64,000 nucleotides of DNA from Mercurialis annua (taxonomy: Eukaryota > Streptophyta > Magnoliopsida > Malpighiales > Euphorbiaceae): contig NC_065571.1 of assembly GCF_937616625.2 (NCBI RefSeq), positions 8,620,501 to 8,684,500 on the forward strand, written 5' to 3'. Shown here piece by piece: positions 33,886-45,274 of this stretch. Both the position numbers and the translations under genes were made by a program. The notes below the pieces were generated by a model. The model did no database searches, was not told where the DNA came from, and was given only the letters and a program-made list of their open reading frames with translations. Position 1 is the stretch's first letter, and every line of letters begins with the position of its first letter.

Positions 33886-36800
33886 ATGAACCAGTACCTA
33901 ATTGTACGTCCTCCAGAAATGAACCCAGACCGCAGTTGGATGTATACGAGACATGACAGAGGCTTCCTGCTGCCTGATTTTTTCCCTAATCTTGAAGAGT
34001 TCGTGAATTTTGCTGTACAACATCCCGAGTGTATGAGTGGGGAAGAGATAAAATGCCCATGTTCTAGGACAAAATGTAGAAATACAAATTTTCGAGATGT
34101 CGAAGTTGTGAAACTACATGTCTTGCAGTCTGGGTTTGTTCCAGATTACTATGTCTGGATTCACCACGGTGAGGTGAATGTCCCTCCTGTAGTTCAGCAG
34201 CCGGCTAATGAATACGATTACTATAATGCGGGAGGGGGAGATTTAAACTATGGCCAGAGAATGGTTATTGATGCTGCTGGTCCCGAAGTTTTTGAGGAAG
34301 AGACCCCGAATGACGAAGCTCGGAAGTTTTTTGATATGATGAGTGCGGCAGAAGAAGAAATATGGCCCGGAAATAGCAAACACTCACCCCTGTCCGCATC
34401 TGTTGAAATTTTGGATATTAAGTGTCGACATCAGGGGTCGATATCTTTGATTGATGACACCTGCCGTTTAATACAAGAACTGCTTCCAGAGAACAACAAA
34501 ATGCCGAAAAATTTTGCTAATATCAAGAAGCTGGTGAAAGGTCTCGGGTTGCCGGTCGAGGTTATTGATTGCTGTTTCCACAACTGTATGATTTACTGGG
34601 GGGCAGACGAGGATTTAACCCACTGTAAAGTTTGCACATTTCCTCGGTGGAAACCTGTAACGAAAAGCAATTCGGCCAAAAGAAGGGCTAACGTTCCGTA
34701 CAAAAAAATGTTTTATTTCCCTTTAACTCCGAGGCTGCAAAGATTGTACGCTTCCAAAGCCACAGCTAAACATATGACATGGCACGCTGAACATGAAATG
34801 GAAGACGAGAAGATGTGTCATCCTTCTGACTCTCCGGCTTGGAAACGGTTCAGTGAGTTGCATACAGATTTTGCTGACGAAACAAGAAATATCAGGCTAG
34901 GCTTATGTACTGACGGGTTTCAACCATTTGGTAGTTTTGGGAAAAATTATTCTTCCTGGCCAGTTATTGTGACGCCGTATAATCTGCCTCCTGGCATGTG
35001 CATGAAGGATGAGTTTATGTTTCTAACAATACTTGTCCCGGGACCCGGTAATCCAAAAAACCATATGGATATTTTCCTGCAGCCATTAATAGCGGAGTTG
35101 AATCAGTTGTGGGAATCTGGAATCCGGACATATGACATTCAAAAACGGCAGAATTTTCAAATGAGGGCGGCGCTTATGTGGACAATTAATGACTTTCCCG
35201 CTTATTCAATGTTGTCCGGTTGGAGCACATCAGGAAGATTGGCATGTCCGCATTGTATGGAAAATACTGAGGCTTTCACGTTGCCCGAGAGTGGAAAACA
35301 ATCGTGGTTTGATTGCCACAGAAAGTTTTTACCTACAGGTCACCATTTCCGTCGGAATGTTACCGAATTCCGAAAAGGCAAACAAGTTAGACATCAATTT
35401 GGAGGTGTGAGGACTGGAGATGAAGTGTTAGCAGAGGTGGACGGTTTGGGGTTTAAGAGGGCCTATGAGAATGATGCTAAGGCTACGAATGATGAACTAT
35501 CTAAAGGCCGTGGCTGGAACCGAAAAAGTATATTTTGGGATTTACCGTATTGGAGGACAAATGTGATCCGGCATAATCTCGATGTCATGCATATTGAGAA
35601 AAATGTATTTGACAACGTTTTCAATACCGTGCTCAATGTACCTGGTAAGACGAAAGATACGGCAAAATCTCGGGCAGAGTTGAATAAAATTTGTGATCGT
35701 CCTGGCCTGGCACAAGATGAGGAAACTGGTAGATATCCAAAGGCTTTGTATGCTTTGGACAGAGATTTAAAAAAGATTTTGTTAGAATGGATTCAAAAGT
35801 TAAAGTTTCCAGATGGTTACGTGTCCAACTTGTCTAGGTGCGTTGATTTAAACAGTTTAAAGATGATGGGCATGAAAAGTCATGATTGTCATGTCTTCAT
35901 GCAACGACTTTTGCCAATTGCTCTTCGGGAGCTTCTTCCGGCAGAAGTGTGGGAGCCTTTAACAGAGTTGAGTATATTCTTCAGAGAGTTAACCGCCACA
36001 TCGCTGAAAAAGGCAGATCTTCAGAGATTAGAGCTTGATATCCCGAAGATACTGTGCAAGTTGGAACGTATATTTCCGCCGAGTTTTTTTGATTCGATGG
36101 AACATCTCCCCGTACACCTTCCATACGAAGCTATGATGGCAGGACCTGTTCAGTATCGTTGGATGTATCCGTTTGAAAGGTGATATATTTAAAGTTCTAT
36201 TTCGTCAACCGATAATTAGGTAAATTAACTAATTATATGATTATGCAGATACCTGAGAAAACTCAAAAATAAGGTTTCGAATAAAGGCAGAGTGGAAGGA
36301 AGCATTAGCAGCGGATATCTACTGGAGGAAACAGCAAAATTTGCATCTTTTTATTTCAAGGATGGTGATCCGATGGTACCATGTCGGATGCAAAGAAATG
36401 AAGTTTGCGAAATGGACGTTGATGATGATTTCGACAGATTAAATATTTTCAAACCAAAAGGGCGACCTGTAGGTGCTTGTCGGAACAGATATCTGGATGA
36501 TGCTGAATATGTTGCTGCCCGAAGCTACATCCTTTTGAATTGCCCTGAAATCGAACCTTACAGAGAGTAAGTCTTAATATACAAATTTAAGTTCAGTATT
36601 GAAGAATTTGATACAAATTGTATTAATTCGCTCGTATTCTTGTGAAAAGAGTTTTTGAAGGTGAGTTGTATGAATTCAACCCCGAAATTACACAGACCGA
36701 AGTTGTAGTCAAATTGGAGAGGGAATTCGCCTTTTGGTTCGAGCAATATGTAAGTATTAATGTTGTTTTACCGTCGTAGTTGTATATTATATTATCGTGT

Positions 36801-37531
36801 TGATCCGTATAATAATTGTGCTACAGGTGAAAGACCCAACTGTCAGTACCAATCCCTATATTCTAAGTCTTGCAAAGGGACCGCTTAGATCGGTCAAAAC
36901 ATTCAAGGGGTACTGTGTGAACGGGTTTAAATTCAATACTGAAGAATATGGGGAGGATCGGGTCACAATGAATAGCGGAGTCTGTGTAAAAGGATCACTC
37001 TACGGTCCAGCTGAAAGCGACTTTTATGGAGTGTTGACTGACATTATTGAGTTAGAGTATCCAGCTCTACCAATAAAGAGGACGGTTTTATTTAAATGTA
37101 ATTGGTTTGATCCTACAAAAACGGTTGGTATGTTAGTCCATCCTCGGTATAACATAGTGGATGTTAATCACAGAAGGAGATACAACAAATATGAACCTTT
37201 CATTTTAGCTGAACAGTCCGACCAAGTACATTACTTACCTTATCCTAGCAAAAAGCGGGACAAGAAAGATTGGTGGGCAGTATGCAAGATAAAAGCTCGC
37301 TCTGAGCTAGACATGCCTGAAACAACTGTTCCAGCTTTCCAAGATGATAGTGCAGAACATCCGCTCGATGTCATAACGAATGACGACCCGACGAATTTAG
37401 TTGATCCGAATGGCGAGGCGGACGAGGCTGCACTACACAACCCTCCAATAGTAGATACGGAAGATGATTATCCACCATCCTCATCAGACAATGATGACAT
37501 TGGAGCGGAAGATGATATAGAAATTGCATGA
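33886..37531 (+). CDS. CACTA transposase, TNP2-like, four exons
   Basis: Proposed exons 33886-36179, 36249-36566, 36650-36749 and 36827-37531 (all GT-AG) give one open frame of 1138 residues. ATG 33919 (MNPDRSWMY) is closer to the usual family start and may be the real one. The N-terminal region has a Cys/His cluster (IKCPCSRTKC). The tnp2 transposase core covers about 270-560 (CTDGFQPFG, NDFPAYSMLSGWST, ACPHC). A DUF4218-like domain spans the exon 1/2 junction (VHLPYEAMMAGPVQYRWMYPFER) and a DUF4216-like region lies in exon 4 (FKCNWFD, YPSKK, WWAVCKIK). The end is acidic. This protein cuts the element ends together with the TNPA-like protein. No internal stops or shifts were seen. Confidence 0.88.
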
Positions 37532-37686
37532 TTTGTTTTAATGTTATTTCTGTAGAATTTTGACTTTTATTTACGTTTGTTGATGTAGTAACTTTATTTT
37601 GTTAAAAAATTATGTGTTATGGTTTTTATAATAGATGTGATTATTTTTTTCTTGTCGAATATTGTTTTGTAATTTGTTTTGCAGAT
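37532..37686 (+). other. Spacer between the TNP2-like and TNPA-like genes
   Basis: Only 155 bp, AT-rich, ending in TTTTGCAG two bases before the next ATG. That splice acceptor suggests the TNPA-like mRNA is formed by joining an upstream leader to this point instead of from its own promoter. Confidence 0.55.
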
Positions 37687-39457
37687 ATGAGAGGTTCAGG
37701 TTCTTCTTCTGCCGGCCGAGGCCGGGGTAGGGACACTGGTCAGGGACGTGGACGTGGACGTGGACGTGGCGACCCAGAGCAGGATCCACTTGAGAGCTCG
37801 GATCCAGGGGCTGAGCAGCAGGTGCTGGCGGGTAGACCCGCACCGCGGAGAGCGGCGAGACAGCCGCAGGACCAGCCGCCAGCTACGGACGAGACTGGGA
37901 GGATTAGAGTTACACCTGATGCTGGAAGGTATGATTGACAACTTTTTTTTAACAAATATTATTTCAAAAATGTGAAAACTGACGTTTTTGTAACATACAG
38001 AGAAAGGTTACTAGATAGCAGGAACGACAGCGGGAGCGCATCGAGGGCGATCTTGCCCATTTTCCGATCTAGCTGGTTCCCTGAGGGTTCCTCGTGGAAG
38101 AAGCTGACAGCAGAGCATAAGGACTTCTACTTCGAGGAGTTCAAGGTTGTTAAATTAAAATTTTAAATATATGTTTTACTGTCTTTTTGATTTCTAATTG
38201 TTTTTATTAATTAATGGTTTGCAGAAGGGTTTTTGCTGGGACTCCACCCACCCTGAGGACCTGATTAGAGGGGTCTTCTACCGACATGCGGCTAATCGGT
38301 ACAAAGATACTCTCCACAACATGAAGCCAGATAAAAAAGAGGGCAGTGTCAGTGCTGATACTTGGGCGTCGTGGAAGCGAGACTGGGATACTGCTGAGGC
38401 TAAGAAGAAGTCTGAGGTAGCACGAGCTAATCGGCTGAGTGAGCCGTCCGGAGCTGGCACCGGACCGGTTCGACATACCGCAGGATCGAGATCGGCTACG
38501 AGGCATAAGACAGTTATGGTAAGGTTTTAATATTACTAATCGTTATATATTCTAATTATCTACTAATTAACTTTTTCATTTCATATGATAGACTGAGGAG
38601 CTCGGTCGAGAGCCAACTTTAGCTGAGTTGCATGTACGGTTGCACCTGACCAAGGCTGATCGGACTGTCTTCGTTGACAAGAGATCAAAGGATAAAAACG
38701 TAAGTTTATTTTAACCTTAAGTGACTGCTTACTATGATATAAATATAACTTTATATAGTGAGTTGTTTATAGGATGTTTACGTGTTTGTTGTGGGTGTTG
38801 TGATTGCTATTTCGTATTGTTGAACAGAGTTGTCTGTAGTTGTTGCAGGATGTCCCTGAAAAATGGGTGATGATCTAATTTTAGAGAAAATGCTGCCGAA
38901 TTTTAGTTAGAAATGTAGGTTTAAAGTAATATTTGTGAAGTATTTTTATAAAGTTTTACTAAACTATAAATTTGTATTTTTATTCTCAGGACCGTTTCCA
39001 GGCAGAGCTTGCTGCAGCGACCCAGTCTCAGGCGGCTGGAGAAGGGAGTTCGTCGACTCCAGAGCCGATCGACGAGAACGAGCTGTTTTTGTCTCTCGAG
39101 GCAATCAAGAAGCAGCGAGTCTACGGTATTGGTTCGGCTTCAGCATCCTACATCGGCCAGAGCAGCCGATTGCGCCGCGGCGGATCATCCCAGTCACAGC
39201 AGCAGGCGGTCGTTAGTGAGGAGATCGAGCAGCGCATTGCTAGAGAGGTTGAGGAGCGACTCGAGCAGCGGATGCGTACTGTGGAGGCGGGTTTTGAAGA
39301 GCGGGTCGAGCAGCGGATCCGTACTGTGGAGGCGGGTTTCGACGAGCGGATCCGTACTGAGCTTGCGCGACTGATGACTACACTCCCACCGGAGTTACGA
39401 CCGCAGTTTCCCCCACCTCCACCTCCACCGGCTGACGACACTACTAGTTTGGAGTAG
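37687..39457 (+). CDS. TNPA-like protein (Ptta/En/Spm transposase family), five exons
   Basis: Exons 37687-37928, 38001-38145, 38225-38518, 38592-38699 and 38990-39457 join in frame to 418 residues, all GT-AG. Residues 1-80 are Gly/Arg-rich (RGRGRGRG) and basic. Residues about 85-240 match the plant Ptta/En/Spm transposase family (ILPIFRSSWFP, FYFEEFK, GFCWDS, FYRHAANRYKD). The C-terminal part has a long charged coiled coil with repeats of RTVEAGF(E/D)ER (three rounds) and a Pro-rich end (PPPPPPP). By analogy it binds the subterminal repeats and brings element ends together. Intron 4 (38700-38989) contains a block repeated in the leader intron. Confidence 0.85.
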
Positions 39458-39639
39458 TATAGTATTTGGACTTGGATTTTTATACTACAGTTTGCATATT
39501 TTGACTTATTTAGTATTTATCGAATTGTATACTTTTTTACCGTTTATTTATATATAACGGTTTCGGTTTATGTTTATTTGTTGTTGTCTATCGTGTATGT
39601 CTGTGATTAGTTAACGGGTCTATTAAAAAACAGGGAAAT

Positions 39640-40088
39640 TCAAAAAATGCCGAAAAACGGGAATTTTCTGCCGAAAAAATAAAAAATTAGCGACCACATA
39701 TGAGCTTTTAGCGACGGATTTTCCGTCGCTATATTCCTCAAAAAAAATAAAATTGGACTAATTAGCGACGGAAAGTCCGTCGCTAATTAGTCCAATTTAG
39801 CGACTACAATTAGCGACGGATTATTCCGTCGCTACTTTAGCGACGGAATAATCCGTCGATAATGTGTCGGTATTTGGTCGGCTAGCCCGACCAAAATACC
39901 GACTGAACAAGGTCATATTACCGACGGAAATTCCGTCGGTAATTTAGCGACAGTTCTCTTTTTTGGGTCGCTAAATGATTAGCGACCCAAAATTTACCGA
40001 CGGATTTTTTCCGTCGGTAATCCGTCGCTAACCTTATGTAGCGACGGATTTTAGCCAATCAGCGACGGAAATTTCCGTCGCTGATTGG
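39640..40088. repeat. Right subterminal repeat array with hairpins
   Basis: TTAGCGACGGA and TTACCGACGGA units in both orientations, partly as perfect hairpins, for example 39751-39797 (arms AATTGGACTAATTAGCGACG and complement). The 3' UTR of the TNPA-like gene occupies 39458-39640. Confidence 0.9.
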
Positions 40089-40107
40089 CAAATTTCTTGT
40101 AGTGGAA

Positions 40108-40664
40108 TTTGGTGGAGATCGGTGACATGTCGGGGCATTTTGTCCAATTTTCGTGAATTTTTACCGTCTCGTGCGCCCGCATACATGTCTCGTGCGCCCG
40201 CATAGTATGCGCCTGCATACAAGGTTTATGCGCCCGCATACACTGCTTCTGCTGCACACCATCAACTTAAAAATGTCATAACTCGATGTAGAAACGTCGG
40301 AATGAGTCGATTCTTGATTCTATGGAAAGCTTAGGATGTCTACTTTATTTCTTATGAAGAACACAAAGTCAATTGAAGTCTCTAAGTATTCCAAAATCTT
40401 CAATCAATGAACATGGGTCAATTTCACAAGTAGAAACTTGTGCTGTCGACGCCTATTTTCATCGGATCTTCGCACAACTTTCCTCTAAACTTCAATTATA
40501 ATCCCAATGGCTTTCAAATGGCTTGATTATCATGAAGAACTCCCACATTATGCCTGAAATACTCAAACACAAAAATGAGTACAAAGAAGCTCAAAACCAA
40601 CGTCAAATGCATAATATATGACATATAAAACACATAGAATATAGGAGTATTTCTACTCCTATCA
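40108..40664 (-). repeat. Last segment of the outer Athila-like LTR
   Basis: Similar to 28125-28471 of the inner element, for example GGAAAGCTTAGGATGTCTACTTTA, and ending TACTCCTATCA. At 40168-40245 there are four TGCGCC-GCAT words (such as ATGCGCCCGCAT) at the place where the inner LTR has its palindromes. Confidence 0.8.
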
Positions 40665-41422
40665 CCCGACAAACTCTTCATAAAAAAAGAGATAACAAAC
40701 CTTTTACAAAAAAAGACAATAAATCTTTCACAAATAAAAAAAAATAAGATTTTCAAATAAAAATAAAAATAATGAAATATAATATTAAAAAAATTAATAA
40801 ACTATTACAGTTCTGTAATACCCCAAAATATTTAAGTATTTAATTGGACCACGTGTCTAGTTTTGAGTCGCCAGAGTGACGATAACGGAAAGTCTTCCGA
40901 TAAAAATAAAATAAATAAGTTTTAGTAGATCGGTTTTGAAAGAGATTATAGCAAAGACTTAACATTATATTTCAGTTCTAAAGTTGGAATTGAAATTAGA
41001 AAAGAAAAATGTCAAGAAAAGCTCGAAATGAGGTACAGGGACTAAAGTGGTAATTTAGCCACTATGACTTAAAATGGAAATTATTTCGCCAAGGTCCGCG
41101 AAATGTTTTATAGTATATGTGGTAAAAGTTTCGGGTCAATCGGAGACCTTTTAAAATTTGGACGCGGATACGTTTTGGGCTAAATTGTAACTTTTGAAAA
41201 AGTTCAAGGGCCAAAATGTAAATTAGCCAAATAAATCTCGATAATAGTAATTAAAAGATTATTGACGGGAAATAATAATTATAGATTAGTATTATTTATT
41301 TGGATATAAATAATACGTAAGTAATTGAGTTAAAAGAATAATTTAACCGTTTGGTTAAATTAGAAAGTTTAAAAGAGAATTGGTTTAAGTTAAATAAATG
41401 AGGGATTAAAAGGGACAATTAA

Positions 41423-41453
<31 letters not shown>

Positions 41454-41833
41454 TCATTCCTTAAGAATAAGGAAAAGAAAGGATCAGAAGAGGGAGAAGG
41501 AAGGTTACAGAGGGATTTGACGATCCCTTTCGATCCGTCGCGGTTTCGCCGTTTCTCGTCCAAATCGCGAGTTCTTTATATCGATTCGTCCAGAATTCGA
41601 TTCTCTGTCATCGTTAAGCTTTAAATCGAGGTAAACTTGACGTTTTTATTGTGAGAATTAGTAAATTAGGGTTATTTCGTTTAAACGAATTAAACGAATT
41701 GTAATCGCGTTTCTATACTCGTTTTTGGTGAGATATAGATTGGATTATATGTTAAAATGAAGCGTAAGCATGTCGGGAGTGTCGAAAAGCGGCGCAGCGC
41801 CCGGAAAATGACTTTTCCGGGGGCTGTCAAGGG

Positions 41834-41923
41834 TGTGCGTTCGCACACATTGAGTGTGCGATCGCACACTCCTTGAATTTTGGGGTGTGCGTTCGCACAC
41901 TCATTGTGTGCGTTCGCACACTA
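41834..41923. repeat. GTGTGCG-NN-CGCACAC palindromes in the solo LTR
   Basis: Four units with arms GTGTGCG and CGCACAC and centres TT, AT, TT, TT. The position within the LTR corresponds to the cluster of the full Tekay-like element. Confidence 0.9.
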
Positions 41924-42730
41924 CCCAAATGTTGCCAGATTCAGAAACCCTACGGTCAGTTTATAGATTTGCGTCTTAGGAACGCCTCTGTCCAATTTTA
42001 TCTCGATCCAACGGTTCAATTGGGAGAGATCGTCGTTTTACTAAACAGTGTCAGTGCGCAGGCAGCACCTGCGCATTGTCCTGAAAACTACTTGAAACTT
42101 CATCGGAATGAAACTAAACCCTAAAGTTTGAAGGTATCATACGTATTGGAATACGACTAAGAGATATAACAAGTATCTCGACTAAGTATTAGAATACGAT
42201 CAAGGTTAAAAGTCGTATTTGAACTACGATTATATTAACCTAAGTTTATAACTTAGGGTTTTGATATTAAGCCCACGTTTATGGATTAAACGTATAGGTA
42301 ACTCGACTAAGTAACTGACGTATCGACGAGCTACCAAGCCATTGGACCGGAGTGGTTACGTGAGTGGACAATGCATGGAGCTTACGCTTGCGGGATTATA
42401 ATAATGCAGTTTTGGATAGCGGTCACTGTGAGTGGCAATTTACTTTTGCGTATTATTATAAAAGTTATTTTCTTATATTATGAGTATTGATATTAAATAT
42501 CTCGTATCTATATGATTTGCTCGTATAAGCTGTTTTGTTTGATAGATTTGATTATATGAATGTTGTTGTATTCGTTGTTTTGGAGATAAGTGTCTAATGT
42601 GCGGTCCGAAGAGACCAACTACCTATTGGGTGTCAATAGGCTATATGATTATTGGTGAGTCAGTCTAGAGTACTTGACTTTATGATTAAGAATTAATATA
42701 TGTCTATGCATAATATATTATGAATTTGAT

Positions 42731-42903
42731 ACGAGAGTGAACTCGGCTACGGTGTAGTCTGGAAGTCCCCGTATCTAGTGGGCTGGGCCCACCAGTGGCT
42801 GGGCCACCAGTGAGTTGGACTCACACTTTATGATTTCGATACGAGTGAGCACTCGGCTACGGTGTAGTCTGGAAGTCCCCGTATCTAGTGAGTTGGACTC
42901 ACA
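42731..42903 (+). repeat. Direct duplication inside the solo LTR
   Basis: GAACTCGGCTACGGTGTAGTC...GTTGGACTCACA-type sequence occurs twice, about 105 bp apart. The first copy has an extra stretch GGGCTGGGCCCACCAGTGGC. The full element has one copy at the homologous site. Confidence 0.8.
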
Positions 42904-43384
42904 TCTTTGAAATTAATAATGTTGCATATATCATAAATTTATATATGTAATAAGCGTGTGACGCTATATTTTGATAATACTATAAGTAACTTGCAAACTC
43001 ACTCAGTATTTTCCCAAATACTGACCCCTCACTCTGATGTTTGCAGGTAGGCAGAGTCGGATCAGACAAACCATCTCCACTGTGCCAGAAGTCAGTGGAC
43101 TTGCACAAGTATGAGTTTCTAAAGCTGCAGTAGTCAGTAGGTGTCAGTACTAGATAAACTTTTTGACTTCAAACAGTATTTTTATATTGTAAACTTTAAT
43201 ATGATATTTTAATATCTATAAGTGTATTATCCGAAAGGGTTTTCCTGGAAATGTTTTAATACGTATTATGTATTATACTTTTATTTGCGAAAAATTATTA
43301 GTGGTTTTAGGCTTGCTACGGGTTTTGGAGCTACCACTCCCATTCCCTAGCGCCGGTCTCGGCTCAATAATTTGGGTCGTGACA

Positions 43385-44016
43385 AGTTCTTAATCGATTT
43401 TATTTTTATTGCTGAAAAATATCTCCAATTTATCTTTAATTCTTGATTAACAAAAAATAAAATTGTATTTTTGTTTCGTTGATAAAAATTAATCTATTAA
43501 GAAAAAATAAAAAAGAATAGTTTGCTAATATTTTATAAAATTAAAATAATATAAAAGAAAAGATGGTTACCGTTTATGATAAAATTAAACTATTGACGGA
43601 AGTCGAAGAAAAAATAAAAAAAAATTATACGTCTAGAGCTTTTTTTAAGAGAGAATGAATGAACCAATATGCAATTTTTAGTATTTCAAATTTTGAGGTC
43701 TAGTATATTGTACATAAATATTTTCTATGAACACCTATACACAATATGTGCGTTTTAATATGTGCATTTTGAAATTACAATTTTAATGTCAACTTATGAA
43801 ATTTAGACTAGCAGATGCAATAAATATATGTCAATTTCAATATAGAATTATCCAAAATAGACCAAACAATATCTATCAACAATTGCTAACACATATCTAT
43901 CCTTTTATCCAATTCTACAACTTGATTAGTGGTGGAAAAGGGAAAGCCATTACTATCAAAACCTTTTTTTCGTATTCAACAACAGATAATATTATTATAT
44001 TTTCAAAATAAAATTC
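43385..44016. other. AT-rich intergenic DNA, no gene seen
   Basis: The 71-residue frame at 43796-44011 has no domain and composition like its surroundings, so I do not call it. Confidence 0.5.
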
Positions 44017-44302
44017 ATGTATGCAGGCTATTACTCAAACTTGTTATCGGCTATCCAGAGTCTTATGGCTAAGGATTGGGAACTGAAAGTGAACCATATC
44101 TACAGAGAAGCAAACTTTGCAGCCGACTATCTTGCCGCGTTGAGTGATGAAAGTGTCTTGGGGCTGATCTCGCATGATAGTCCATCAAACAGTCTCCTTT
44201 TCCAGGATTACACATGACTTGTATGGCATTTCGTATAATCGGAATGTCTAGTTCTCTGTTTCTTTAGGCTTTGCCTCTTTCTCCTGTACTAAAAAAAAAA
44301 AC
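44017..44302 (+). pseudogene. RNase H-like tail of a LINE, 5'-truncated
   Basis: The frame 44017-44217 contains LSAIQSLMAKDWELKVNHIY then REANFAADYLAALS, the C-terminal part of the plant RNase H-like domain (RVT_3 type) found in LINE ORF2 proteins. A short 3' UTR and an A11 tract at 44291-44301 follow. This fits a 5'-truncated L1-type insertion. I could not define its target duplication. A fragment of a host RVT_3 gene is the alternative. Confidence 0.6.
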
Positions 44303-44406
44303 GGACCCGGACTAAAATTCGATTTCAATAGATCGAGACAATTCAGAACGAAAATAACTAAAGCTACATATTTTTTTATATCTAACCATACATATCTATA
44401 TCTATA

Positions 44407-45274
44407 TCTATACTATATATAAAAGCGCGGATGAGGGGGGGGGCAAATTTAATGAATAATCCTTTTCAGTTTACTATTAAATAAAGGTTTTATAGTCATT
44501 AACTAATTAGTTGTTTAATTAATCACTATTGTAATTAAAGTCCTAATTTGAATAGGTAGCTAAATTATCTCCAATTTAATTTTTAGTATATAAAAAATAA
44601 CTAAATTGTCTTCAAATTAGTAGGAATACCTATATTTTAGTTTGACTGAACTACAAAATTAAAATACTGTATTTGGTCAATATATTATTATTTAAATTTC
44701 CATCTTATTATTTTAAAAATATTATTAATAAAATTAAGTTAATTATGGTTATTATGGGGACAAACAAATTTACTGAATAATCTTTTTCAGTTTACTACTA
44801 AATAAAAGTTTTATAGTCGTTAACTAATTAGTTATTTAATTAATTACTATTGTAATTAAAGTTCTAATTAGAATAGGTAGTTAAATTATCTCCAATTTAC
44901 TTTTTAGTATGTAAAAAATAACTAATTGTCTCCAAATTAATAGGAATACCTATCTTTTAGTTAACTACAAAATTAAAATACTGTATTTGGTCAATATAAT
45001 ATTATTTAAATTTCATCTTATTATTTTTAAAGATATTATTAATAAAAATAAGTTAATTATTTAATTATGATTATTATAAAAACAAAAGAAGAATAAATTC
45101 AGTATGGAAAAAAATTTAATAACCGAATATATTGTATTTACTTTTACAAAAATTCTTAATTAATTTAATATTAATTATAAATAAAAAAATTGATATAATT
45201 ATAATAAATTTACTAATATGTTCATTGACGAGTAACGTTACGAGTCACGTGCATAGCACGTAATGCGAAATTAG
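44407..45274 (+). mobile_element. Helitron-like non-autonomous element, 868 bp
   Basis: The 5' end is A|TCTATACTATATATAAAAG. The 3' end has a hairpin ACGTGC-ATA-GCACGT (45247-45261), then a short tail ending TTAG|T, close to the CTRR rule. There are no TIRs and no coding. The inside is two tandem copies of a block of about 320 bp. Confidence 0.6.
44441..45090 (+). repeat. Tandem duplication inside the Helitron-like element
   Basis: Copies at about 44441-44755 and 44756-45090, period about 321 bp, with scattered substitutions. Marker words are CAAATTTA(A/C)TGAATAAT and ACTGTATTTGGTCAATAT. Confidence 0.85.

Larger units (their letters stand above)
25291..40104 (+). mobile_element. CACTA (En/Spm-type) transposon, 14.8 kb with nested insert
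   Basis: The left end is CACTACTAGAAAT and the right end is ATTTCTTGTAGTG, whose inverse is CACTACAAGAAAT. The 3-bp duplication GAA flanks both sides (25288-25290 and 40105-40107). Subterminal regions are packed with TTAGCGACGGA units in both orientations. Two genes, TNP2-like and TNPA-like, are open on the plus strand. Removing the LTR element at 26905-33386 and one duplication leaves about 8.3 kb. It sits within the LTR of the outer Athila-like element. It could be autonomous, subject to splicing through the inserted element. Confidence 0.95.
12830..40664 (-). mobile_element. Outer Athila-like LTR element, truncated and nested into
   Basis: Read on the minus strand. The right (5') LTR starts at 40664 and ends at 14876. 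It is split by the Tekay-like element (14947-24340) and the CACTA element (25291-40104). Without these it is 71 + 945 + 557 = 1573 bp, matching the 1567-bp LTR of the intact inner relative. The tRNA-Asp primer site (14852-14869) and a gag-like pseudogene follow. A purine tract (AGTGTGAGGATG on the minus strand, 12830-12841) marks the expected 3' LTR junction, but no left LTR follows. Internal DNA at 12840-13800 is similar to 29285-30676 of the inner element. Confidence 0.75.
40814..43384 (+). mobile_element. Solo LTR, Tekay-like, 2571 bp
   Basis: Starts TGTAATACCCC and ends TTGGGTCGTGACA, with target duplication AGTTC at 40809-40813 and 43385-43389. No internal region remains, so it was left by recombination between two LTRs. 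It shares the 3' block (GCTTGCTACGGGTTT, CTAGCGCCGGTCTC) with the full element. It contains a (TA)n run at 41428-41452, palindromes at 41834-41923, and a duplicated block of about 105 bp at 42731-42903. Confidence 0.92.

Noticed and set aside
37610..37955. Arg/Pro-rich frames opposite the first TNPA-like exon
   Set aside because: Antisense or alternate-frame readings of a GC-rich Gly/Arg repeat.
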